64,000 nucleotides of DNA from Corbicula japonica (Eukaryota; Mollusca; Bivalvia; Venerida; Cyrenidae): positions 2,874,991-2,938,990 of the forward strand of contig JAZAYU010000015.1 in assembly GCA_038501625.1 (NCBI GenBank). The letters run 5' to 3'. Position numbers and translations under genes: made by a program. Below are positions 35,601 to 47,600 of the stretch, one piece after another (position 1 is the stretch's first letter; each line of letters starts with the position of its first letter). The notes under the pieces were generated by a model. It saw only the letters and a program-made list of their open reading frames with translations. It had not been told where the DNA came from and made no database searches.

Positions 35601-38600
35601 CGCTTGGTGCAGCTGTGCTTGGTGTTGCACCGCTAACTGTCGTTGCACTTGGAGTTACTCCGCTTACAGTCGTTGCGCTTGGTGTTACTCCACTAACTGT
35701 CGTTGCGCTTGGTGATACTCCGCTAACTGTCGTGGCGCTTGGTGTCACTCCGCTTACTGTGGTTGCGCTTGGTGATACTCCACTAACTGTCGTGGCGCTT
35801 GGTGTCACTCCGCTTACTGTGGTTGCGCTTGGTGTTACTCCACTAACTGTCGTGGCACTTGGTGTCACTCCGCTTACTGTGGTTGCGCTTGGTGTTACTC
35901 CGCTGACTGTGGTTACGCTTGGTACGGCTGTGCTTGGTGTAACTCCACTTACTGTTGTTACACTTGGTGCAGCTGTGCTTGGGGTAGCTCCACTTACGGT
36001 CGTTACGCTTGGTGCAGCTGTGCTGGGTGTAGCACCGCTAACTGTCGTTGCACTTGGAGTTACTCCGCTTACAGTCGTTGCGCTTGGTGTTACTCCACTA
36101 ACTGTCGTTGCGCTTGGTGTTACTCCGCTAACTGTCGTGGCGCTTGGTGTCACTCCGCTTACTGTGGTTGCGCTTGGTGATACTCCACTTACTGTCGTTG
36201 CGCTTGGTGTCACTCCGCTGGCTGTGGTTGCGCTTGGTGTTACCCCGCTGACTGTCGTTACGCTTGGTACGGCTGTGCTTGGTGTAACTCCACTAACTGT
36301 TGTTACACTTGTTGCAGCTGTCGTGGCGCTTGGTGTCACTCCGCTTAGTGTGGTTGCGCTTGGTGATACTCCACTAACTGTCGTGGCGCTGGGTGTCACT
36401 CCGCTAACTGTGGTTGCGCTTGGTGTTACTCCGCTGACTGTCGTTACGCTTGGTACGGCTGTGCTTGGTGTAACTCCACTTACTGTTGTTACACTTGGTG
36501 CAGCTGTGCTTGGTGTAGCTCCACTAACGGTCGTTACGCTTGGTGCAGCAGTGCTTGGTGTAACACCGATAACTGTCGTTGCACTTGGAGTTACACCGCT
36601 TACAGTCGTTGCGCTTGGTGTTACTCCACTAACTGTCGTTGCGCTTGGTGTTACTCCGCTAACTGTCGTGGCGCTTGGTGTCACTCCGCTTACTGTGGTT
36701 GCGCTTGGTGATACACCACTAACTGTCGTTGCGCTTGGTGTCACTCCGCTTACTGTGGTTGCGCTTGGTGTTACTCCACTAACTATTGTGGCACTTGGTG
36801 TCACTCCGCTTACTGTGGTTGCGCTTGGTGTTACTCCGCTGACTGTTGTTACGCTTGGTACGGCTGTGCTTGGTGTAACTCCACTTACTGTTGTTACACT
36901 TGGTGCAGCTGTGCTTGGGATAGCTCCACTTACGGTCGTTACGCTTGGTGCAGCTGTGCTGGGTGTAGCACCGGTAACTGTCGTTGCACTTGGAGTTACT
37001 CCGCTTACAGTCGTTGCGCTTGGTGTTACTCCACTAACTGTCGTTGCGCTTGGTGTTACTCCGCTAACTGTCGTGGCGCTTGGTGTCACTCCGCTAACTG
37101 TGGTTGCGCTTGTTGATACTCCACTTACTGTCGTTGCGCTTGGTGTCACTCCGCTTACTGTGGTTGCGCTTGGTGTTACCCCGCTGACTGTCGTTACGCT
37201 TGGTACGGCTGTGCTTGGTGTAACTCCACTAACTGTTGTTACACTTGGTGCAGCTGTCGTGGCGCTTGGTGTCACTCCGCTTACTGTGGTTGCGCTTGGT
37301 GATACTCCACTAACTGTCGTGGCGCTGGGTGTCACTCCGCTAACTGTGGTTGCGCTTGGTGTTACTCCGCTGACTGTCGTTACGCTTGGTACGGCTGTGC
37401 TTGGTGTAACTCCACTTACTGTTGTTACACTTGGTGCAGCTGTGCTTGGTGTAGCTCCACTTACGGTCGTTACGCTTGGTGCAGCAGTGCTTGGTGTAGC
37501 ACCGCTAACTGTCGTTGCACTTGGAGTTACACCGCTTACAGTCGTTGCGCTTGGTGTTACTCCACTAACTGTCGTTGCGCTTGGTGTTACTCCGCTAACT
37601 GTCGTGGCGCTTGGTGTCACTCCGCTTACTGTGGTTGCGCTTGGTGATACACCACTAACTGTCGTTGCGCTTGGTGTCACTCCGCTTACTGTGGTTGCGC
37701 TTGGTGTTACTCCGCTCACTGTCGTTACACTTGGTGCAGCAGTGCTTGGTGTAGCTCCACTTACGGTCGTTACGCTTGGTGCAGCTGTGCTTGGTGTTGC
37801 ACCGCTAACTGTCGTTGCACTTGGAGTTACTCCGCTTACAGTCGTTGCGCTTGGTGTTACTCCACTAACTGTCGTTGCGCTTGGTGTTACTCCGCTAACT
37901 GTCGTGGCGCTTGGTGTCACACCGCTTACTGTGGTTGCGCTTGGTGATACTCCACTAACTGTCGTCGCGCTTGGTGTCACTCCGCTTACTGTGGTTGCGC
38001 TTGGTGTTACTCCGCTGACTGTCGTTACGCTTGGTACGGCTGTGCTTGGTGTAACTCCACTTACTGTTGTTACACTTGGTGCAGCTGTGCTTGGTGTAGC
38101 TCCACTTACGGTCGTTACGCTTGGTGCAGCTGTGCTTGGTGTTGCACCGCTAACTGTCGTTGCACTTGGAGTTACTCCGCTTACAGTCGTTGCGCTTGGT
38201 GTTACTCCACTAACTGTCGTTGCGCTTGGTGTTACTCCGCTAACTGTCGTGGCGCTTGGTGTCACTCGGCTTACTGTGGTTGCGCTTGGTGATACTCCAC
38301 TAACTGTCGTGGCGCTGGGTGTCACTCCGCTAACTGTGGTTGCGCTTGGTGTTACTCCGCTGACTGTCGTTACGCTTGGTACGGCGGTGCTTGGTGTAAC
38401 TCCACTTACTGTTGTTACACTTGGCGCAGCTGTGCTTGGTGTAGCTCCACTTACGGTCGTTACGCTTGGTGCAGCTGTGCTTGGTGTTGCACCGCTAACT
38501 GTCGTTGCACTTGGAGTTACTCCGCTTACAGTCGTTGCGCTTGGTGTTACTCCACTAACTGTCGTTGCGCTTGGTGTAAATCCGCTAACTGTCGTGGCGC

Positions 38601-41600
38601 TTGGTGTCACTCCGCTTACTGTGGTTGCGCTTGGTGATACTCCACTAACTGTCGTGGCACTTGGTGTCACTCCGCTAACTGTCGTGGCGCTTGGTGTTAC
38701 TCCGCTTACTGTCGTTGCGCTTGGTGATACTCCACTAACTGTCGTTGCGCTTGGTGTCACTCCGCTTACTGTAGTTGCGCTTGGTGTTACTCCGCTGACT
38801 GTCGTTACGCTTGGTACGGCTGTGCTTGGTGTAACTCCACTTACTGTTGTTACACTTGGTGCAGCTGTGCTTGGTGTAGCTCCACTAACGGTCGTTACGC
38901 TTGGTGCAGCTGTGCTTGGTGTTGCACCGCTAACTGTCGTTGCACTTGGAGTTACTCCGCTTACAGTCGTTGCGCTTGGTGTTACTCCACTCACTGTCGT
39001 TGCGCTTGGTGATACTCCGCTAACTGTCGTGGCGCTTGGTGTCACTCCGCTTACTGTGGTTGCGCTTGGTGATACTCCACTAACTGTCGTGGCGCTGGGT
39101 GTCACTCCGCTAACTGTGGTTGCGCTTGGTGTTACTCCGCTGACTGTCGTTACGCTTGGTACGGCTGTGCTTGGTGTAACTCCACTAACTGTTGTTACAC
39201 TTGGTGCAGCTGTGCTTGGTGTAGCTCCACTTACGGTCGTTACGCTTGGTGCAGCTGTGCTTGGTGTTGCACCGCTAACTGTCGTTGCACTTGGAGTTAC
39301 TCCGCTTACAGTTGTTGCGCTTGGTGTTACTCCACTAACTGTCGTTGCGCTTGTTGTAACTCCGCTAACTGTCGTGGCGCTTGGTGTCACTCCGCTTACT
39401 GTGCTTGCGCTTGGTGATACTCCACTAACTGTCGTGGCGCTTGGTGTCACTCCGCTTACTGTGGTTGCGCTTGGTGTTACTCCGCTGACTGTCGTTACGC
39501 TTGGTACGGCTGTACTTGGTGTAACTCCACTTACTGTTGTTACACTTGGTGCAGCTGTGCTTGGGATAGCTCCACTTACGGTCGTTACGCTTGGTGCAGG
39601 TGTGCTTGGTGTAGCTCCGCTAACTGTCGTTGCACTTGGAGTTACTCCGCTTACAGTCGTTGCGCTTGGTGTTCCTCCACTAACTGTCGTTGCGCTTGGT
39701 GTTACTCCGCTAACTGTCGTTGCGCTTGGTGTCACTCCGCTTACTGTAGTTGCGCTTGGTGATACTCCACTAATTGTCGTGGCGCTTGGTGTCACTCCGC
39801 TTACTGTGGTTGCGCTTGGTGTTACTCCGCTCACTGTCGTTACGCTTGGTACGGCTGTGCTCGGTGTAACTCCACTTACTGTTGTTACACTTGGTGCAGC
39901 TGTGCTTGGTGAAGCTCCACTTATGGTCGTTACGCTTGGTGCAGCAGTGCTTGGTGTAGCACCGCTAACTGTCGTTACACTTGGAGTTACTCTGGTTACA
40001 GTCGTTGGGCTTGGTGTTACTCCACTTACTGTCGTTGCGCTTGGTGTTACTCCGCTAACTGTCGTGGCGCTTGGTGTCACTCCACTTACTGTGGTTGCGC
40101 TTGGTGATACACCACTAACTGTCGTTGCGCTTGGTGTCACTCCGCTTACTGTGGTTGCGCTTGGTGTTACTCCGCTGACTGTCGTTACGCTTGGTACGGC
40201 GGTGCTTGGTGTAACTCCACTAACTGTTGTTACACTTGGTGCAGCTGTGCTTGGTGTAGCTCCACTTACGGTCGTTACGCTTGGTGCAGCTGTGCTCGGT
40301 GTTGCACCGCTAACTGTCGTTGCAGTTGGAGTTACTCCGCTTACAGTCGTTGCGCTTGGTGTTACTCCACTAACTGTCGTTGCGCTTGGTGTTACTCCGC
40401 TAACTGTCGTGGCGCTTGGTGTCACTCCACTTACTGTGGTTGCGCTTGGTGATACTCCACTTACTGTCGTTGCGCTTGGTGTCACTCCGCTTACTGTGGT
40501 TGCGCTTGGTGTTACTCCGCTGACTGTCGTTACGCTTGGTACGGCTGTGCTTGGTGTAACTCCACTTACTGTTGTTACACTTGGTGCAGCTGTGCTTGGT
40601 GTAGCTCCACTTACGGTCGTTACGCTTGGTGCAGCTGTGCTTGGTGTTGCACCGCTAACTGTCGTTGCACTTGGAGTTACTCCGCTTACAGTCGTTGCGC
40701 TTGGTGTTACTCCACTAACTGTCGTTGCGCTTGGTGTTATTCCGCTAACTGTCGTGGCGCTTGGTGTCACTCCGCTTACTGTGGTTGCGCTTGGTGATAC
40801 TCCACTAACTGTCGTGGCGCTTGGTGTCACTCCGCTTACTGTGGTTGCGCTTGGTGTTACTCCGCTGACTGTCGTTACGCTTGGTACGGTAGTGCTTGGT
40901 GTAACTCCACTAACTGTTGTTACACTTGGTGCAGCTGTGCTTGGTGTAGCTCCACTCACGGTCGTTACGCTTGGTGCAGCAGTGCTTGGTGTAGCACCGC
41001 TAACTGTCGTTGCACTTGGAGTTACTCCGGTTATAGCCGTTGCGCTTGGTGTTACTCCACTAACTGTCGTTGCGCTTGGTGTTACTCCGCTAACTGTCGT
41101 GGCGCTTGGTGCCACTCCACTTACTGTGGTTGCGCTTGGTGATACTCCACTAACTGTCGTTGCACTTGGTGTCACTCCGCTTACTGTGGTTGAGCTTGGT
41201 GTTACTCCGCTAACTGTGGTTGCGCTTGGCGTTATTCCGCTTACTGTGGTTGCGCTTGGTGTTACACCGCTTACTGTGGTTGCACTTGGTGTCACTCCGC
41301 TGACTGTCGTTACGCTTGGTGCGGCTGTGCTTGGTGTTACTCCACTTACTGTTGTTACACTTGGTGCAGCTGTGCTTGGTGTAGCTCCACTTACGGTCGT
41401 TACGCTTGGAGCAGCTGTGCTTGGTGTTGCACCGCTAACTGTCGTTGCACTTGGAGTTACTCCGCTTACAGTCGTTGCGCTTGGTGCGGCTGTGCTTGGT
41501 GTTGCTCCACTAACTGTCGTTACGCTTGGTGCAGCTGTGCTTGGTGTTGCTCCACTAACTGTCGTTACGCTTGGTGCAGCCGAGCTTGGGGTTGCTCCAC

Positions 41601-44600
41601 TAACTGTCGTAACGCTTGGTGTCACTCCGCTAACCGTTGTAGCACTTGGTGTAACTCCGCTTACAGTCGTTACGCTTGTTATGGCTGTGCTTGGTGTGGC
41701 TGTTGATGTTGGTGTTGTAACCGTTGTTGAAATTGGTGTTGTTGTTACTGAAAAGTACGATGATCGATTTTATTATATGCGGCGCGTTTCAATATAAATC
41801 TCTTTCGAACAATTGTCGTCAATTCCTGACTTCATAAAGGTGAGTAGACAACATTAATGTGTAAGCACGTTGACAAAAGCACTTGTAACCAAATGTCGTA
41901 TTAATTGTATAATAAATAACTGTAAGTTCTTTCCAAAAATAGTAACAGCTAAAATATCCCACAAAAGAAAGACCGATGCTTAAATAGGTTTCCCAATATC
42001 TTTGGAGACTTGTACGTAAGTTGGCACTTTCTCGTATTAAGCGTTTACCAAACTTTTCACCATTTTGGAAATATGACCCATACCCTGGAATTTATTATTA
42101 TTTGTCTATTATAGCAAAGCAATGGCGAAAGGCGCAATACCTCAAATCGTGTGAAGCAATGTACTCTTTATTTGCTCTATCTGTGAATGACCGAAAATGA
42201 ATGTCATCTTAATATAAGAGAATATAACTCACTATGAAAGTAAGCCGGTTATATTGAATAAACACTGCAATGGGAAGACGTTAGATACAAATACATGGAC
42301 AAAAGTATATGCTAGCAAATGACATGCTTTTAAACGTAACTACCATGTGGCTGCGCATTGTTTAAAATAAAACATGCCAACTTTAGCTGAAATACGTATT
42401 CTTTTATCTTCAACCGCATGTGCGACCAGTGTAGATCCAGTGATACCTATGATTAAAATCTACACTGTTCGATTTTAGATTTTATTTCTGACAAAGATGC
42501 GAGCTTAAAACGAAACAAAAATCAGTGTCGTTGTTGTTTATTATTTACTGATGCTTCTGACTGAGAATCCAAGCAGCAGCAGTATCTCTACTTACCTATC
42601 TCAAAGCAGCCCAGGACCGTCATTTTGAATTCCATGAAAGGTGCGCTCGGGGATTTTTCCACAACAATCCTTATCTGTGCAAGACCATCAGAATAATCGC
42701 CAAACATTGCCTTTTCGTTAGGACCGTATACCTGAAATCCGCAAAATCTTAACACTTATTTTCTGCATGATTAAATTATTTGTCTTGGGGTTTTAAATAT
42801 TTGTAAGCTGACAAATCTGAATGAATATCAAATGATGAAAATGTAAACTAAGACCGGGAATGGATCTTACATCGCCATGGCAACAGCGCCTTGCCGATGA
42901 CAGACTTATTGTCGACAACACTGACTTACTAGTATGGGGAAACTATTTACGGCCGCCATACTACACATATCGATTTAAACACAAAGTTTACTAATGTAAA
43001 GCCAACAACACCAATATTTCAAAAAGCAGTATTGATAAAATATATTAAAGCGTAGGAATACATAGCGTTTATGGCGCGGTGTTTATCAAAGTTTTAACAT
43101 CCGTTTTCAACCAATGAAACTAGGCCAAAGTTTGCATAATTACAGCCTTTAATTCGCCAATTTATGTACTTTCGAATTATATTAAACTTTATAAACTCGC
43201 AGTATTGCAAGCTAACAAACGCTTACTAATACTTACTGGTTTCTCGGTATTAAGCGGTATCCACGTATCCATGTTATCCTGACTCATGATGTAAACGCTG
43301 TAACTCTTAACTCCTTCAACAACCGGAAGATCAACGTAATCAATGACGTCACATTCGTGAAGCGTTATCACAATTGAAATTTCATCGCTGTAGACAGTTA
43401 AATTGCCTTCCTCATTGGACATTCGGAGGTAGTCTACATTTTCTTGTAATAAGGGGTGTCGCTCTAAAACTATATTCTCGCTTGGAATTAAGTTCGGTTT
43501 GTCCATACCATCATCCTTTGCACATACTAGAAAAAATCAAATGTTGTTAGATATTCGGAATAATTTTTAAAATATTAGTGTATACAACCACCAAAATTAA
43601 ATAATACATGTATTATACAACCTGTCTAATATTCTTTAAACAATCCTATATAATACGTTTACCTTATAAATTTAAAATTTCGAGTTTCGATAAGTAAATT
43701 ATAAATTTTGATTGATTATGTATAGGCCAACATGTAATACATAAATTATCTATTTAATAATTATTCGTCCGGATATTCAACATTTTTTGATTGAGTATGT
43801 ATAATTTCCTCACAAATGTTAGTTTGATTAAAAATAAAATGAAGGCACGTGTATTTATTTAATTAAATAGCACGCGATATTAAAAAATAAACAATATATC
43901 TGAGACGTATTTTTTTAAAAAAAGTATAACCAACGAGATTCGAATTCGCGGCTTTGAGAAAAGTCTTACTTTACACTCGAAGTCTAGACCCCCGAGCTAT
44001 CTACAACATCAAGTCAATCAAAGAACTGAAAGTATTGAGGAGTCGGCATACCTACTGTCCGGACTTTTAAAAAATTAGAAATACTTTTCGGCGGTTTTTA
44101 GACCTGCAGTTTTTAATAGTTTTAGACCAGTTGAGACCGTAAGTTGAGACTGAGTCAGAAAACTGATGAACTCTGGGTTTGCCGACCCAAAATGTGTTGT
44201 CACAGTGTAAATTTGTAATTCACCTATATATGTGTTTACATCAAATTCAAATAAGTGAACATCGCCAATTTATCTCTGTTTACTTAGAATTCTTATTTAG
44301 TTGAATTCGAGTAGATTTAAGAACATGTAGTTAAAAATGGAACTGATCACGACAAATATGAAAATATAAATAGCCTGTTCACGGGTAGTAATGACAAACC
44401 TTTGGTAATGCGCAACTCTACGCTAGGGAATTGGACTACTAACCGTAAGGTGTATGATCGACACTACTACATTTAACCCGGCGAATTGTGCTCGATATTC
44501 TATGGACATACGTGTACATGTCTCACTATCATATTGGCGTAAGGAGTACACTGTAGTTTTACGTGTTTAATTTATTTAAAACGCCAAAGTCATTTGTATA

Positions 44601-47600
44601 TTCAAGAAGCTTGATTCACTTGGCACCTCTTGATGTTCCACGGTTATGCAAACTTGGGTTAATTTTGTTAAACGTTTGTCGTAAAATGGTGTCTTAGGTT
44701 TGCCCCAGAGATTACGAACATGCGGGGCTGGAGGTTATAAAACTGAGACTGGAAACGATTTGAGACTGGTCTCCATGCTCAGTTTTATAATCTTGGGCAC
44801 TGGAGATGATGGATAAATGAACTATGGAGTCAGAAACCTGATTGTTTTATCAATTATTTTCAAAAATATCATGACGCTGATGTATTATTACTAATTCAAA
44901 GAGAAAATACATTTTTCAAAAAGTAATTTTATGATAAAAATGAAAGTTGTAGGTACATATTCCCTATTACGTTATTACAGCGCGCAATCATTTTTCCTGT
45001 AAAGCAGTCACGTGACTGGACAGGGGAGGTAACCAAATAAATTCATCGAATTATTGGAAAGGCGTATACACATTATGTTTCCATAGAAATGTTCACATTA
45101 TATTTATATGCAACCGTCCAATAAGTTTCTGAGTACCTTGGTAAGCTTTAAAATGTGGCTGGATATTCTGAATCCTGTCTCTCCTCTACCCTGTTACTCA
45201 TCCCCATCCACACACACTTTTTCAATATCTTTTTTTGTCTTCGGCGATTCTGATTTTATCATGAGTAAAATATCACAGTTAATGATATCAATTTGGTAAG
45301 AAAAAGCTCCAATTATTAATACCACAGATTGACAACGATCCGTCATGTTATTTGTGTTGTTGTTGTTGTTGTTGGTGGTGGTGGTGTCCTTATTGTAGTA
45401 GTTGTTGTTGTTGGTGGTGGTGTCCTTATTGTCTGACATCGTAGGACGACTGTTTAAAGTGACAGGTCGATAGAGAAGCCAGAATATCGTAGTTACCACA
45501 GATATAGCGAGCGAGTAACACAATACCTGCGACAACAGCGATATCCGGGCGTTGTTGTTTTCTTGTAATCGTTCGTCATGTGACTGTTACTTACAACAAC
45601 AAAGCGGGTCAACGTTTCCTTAAATGCTTGCTGATAGATAAGCGATATCCGGGCGTTGTTGTTTCTTGTGACTGTCGTCATGTGACTGTTACTTACAACA
45701 ACAAAGCGAGTAAACGTTTCCTTAAACGCTTGCTTATAGAACGGGCGATATCCGCGCGCTGTTGTCATCTTCTCATATCCCGTCATAATGAGAAATTTAC
45801 TCACTAACAACAAAGTAATTGAAATGTATTCTTAAAAACAGTTGCGACAGTTTTTGATTTCACAATTTCATTAATTTCACGTGTGCACCGTTTCTATAAA
45901 AAAATTAAAAATTGGAATCGGTAAGAAAAAGCTGAGGTTGTTTTATCACGTGGAATTATACGGAGACGTTTTAAAAAAATACGCGTGAATCAACTTGTGA
46001 CGGTCTGAAGTCAACAAACGGTGCAAGTAAAGTCCATAATGTTGTGAAATCGTAATCGTTAATTGTAATTGGTTCCGTTATCAACTCAAGATTCACCCTA
46101 AACAGAATAGCTGGGTTCCGTCCTCAACCAAAGATAGGTCCAATTACCTTGCCGGAATCCCTAATCCGTCCTTAACAAGATAGGCCCAACTAGCTTGCCT
46201 GAATCCCAGATCCGTTCTAAACTCAAGATAGGTCTAACTGCCTGGCGAACATCACTGATCCGTCCTAAGTTTAAGATAGGTCTACAAGTGACTATCTGGC
46301 AAGAAGCCCTGATTCGTTCTAAACTCAAGATAGGTTCAACTACCTGGCGTATATCACTGATCCGTCATCAACTCTGGAAACATCCAATTTCCCGGCTCGG
46401 AACTGTCTTCAACTCTAAAATCATTAAATTGCCTGGGACGAATCTGTCCTTAACTTCAAATCATTTAACTGGATTGCGTGGATCCGTCCGTCCTAAACTT
46501 CCGATCATCCAACTGGCTGATGTGGATCCGTCCTTCGCTCAGAATACTATAAACTTGGTGTCTCGGATCCTTCCTTTACTCAGAATACTATAAACTTGGT
46601 GTCTCGGATCCGGCCTTTACTCAGAATACTATGAACTTGCTTTCTCGGATCCGTCCTTTACTCAGAATACTATAAACTTGGTGTCTCGGATCCGTCCTTT
46701 ACTCAGAATACTATAAACTTAGTGTCTCGGATCCGTCCTTTACTCAGAATACTATAAACTTGGTGTCTCGGATCCGTCCTTTACTCAGAATACTATAAAC
46801 TTGGTGTCTCGGATCCGTCCTTTACTCAGAATACTATAAACTTGGTGTCTCGGATCCGGCCTTTACTCAGAATACTATGAACTTGCTTTCTCGGATCCGT
46901 CCTTTACTCAGAATACTATAAACTTGGTGTCTCGGATCCGTCCTTTACTCAGAATACTATAAACTTAGTGTCTCGGATCCGTCCTTTACTCAGAATACTA
47001 TGAACTTGCTTTCTAAGATCCGTCCTTTACTCAGAATACTATAAACTTGGTGTCTCGGATCCGTCCTTTACTCAGAATACTATAAACTTAGTGTCTCGGA
47101 TCCGTCCTTTACTCAGAATACTATAAACTTGCTGTCTCGGATCCGTCCTTTACTCAGAACGCTCCAAACTTGCTGACTCAGACCCATCGGTAACTCCAGA
47201 TCAGCACACTGTTAAGCCTGGATCTCGGATCCGTCCTTTACTCAGAATACTATAAACTTGGTGTCTCGGATCCGTCCTTTACTCAGAATACTATAAACTT
47301 AGTGTCTCGGATCCGTCCTTTACTCAGAATACTATAAACTTGGTGTCTCGGATCCGTCCTTTACTCAGAATACTATAAACTTGGTGTCTCGGATCCGTCC
47401 TTTACTCAGAATACTATAAACTTGGTGTCTCGGATCCGTCCTTTACTCAGAATACTATAAACTTGGTGTCTCGGATCCGTCCTTTACTCAGAATACTATA
47501 AACTTGGTGTCTCGGATCCGTCCTTTACTCAGAATACTATAAACTTGGTGTCTTGGATCCGTCCTTTACTTAGAATACTATGAACTTGCTGTCTCGGATC

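Noticed and set aside
25673..41797. Long plus-strand open frames (about 2,116, 1,013 and 2,241 codons) translating to VTPLTVVALG repeats
   Set aside because: They are the antisense of the mucin units. Because every unit is a multiple of three and lacks TTA, CTA and TCA in the sense frame, the opposite strand stays open. They end exactly at the GQAG spacers, where TGA appears. They have no splice sites, domains or starts of their own.
43925..44012. tRNA-like sequence on the minus strand (TAGCTCGGGGGTCTAGA and AATTCGAATCT boxes)
   Set aside because: The boxes are only approximate and the acceptor and anticodon stems do not pair. It may be a tRNA-derived SINE head or a tRNA pseudogene.
46195..46593. 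132-codon plus-strand ORF with repeated RSKLKIG
   Set aside because: It lies in the divergent part of the intronic minisatellite and reflects the repeat, not a gene.
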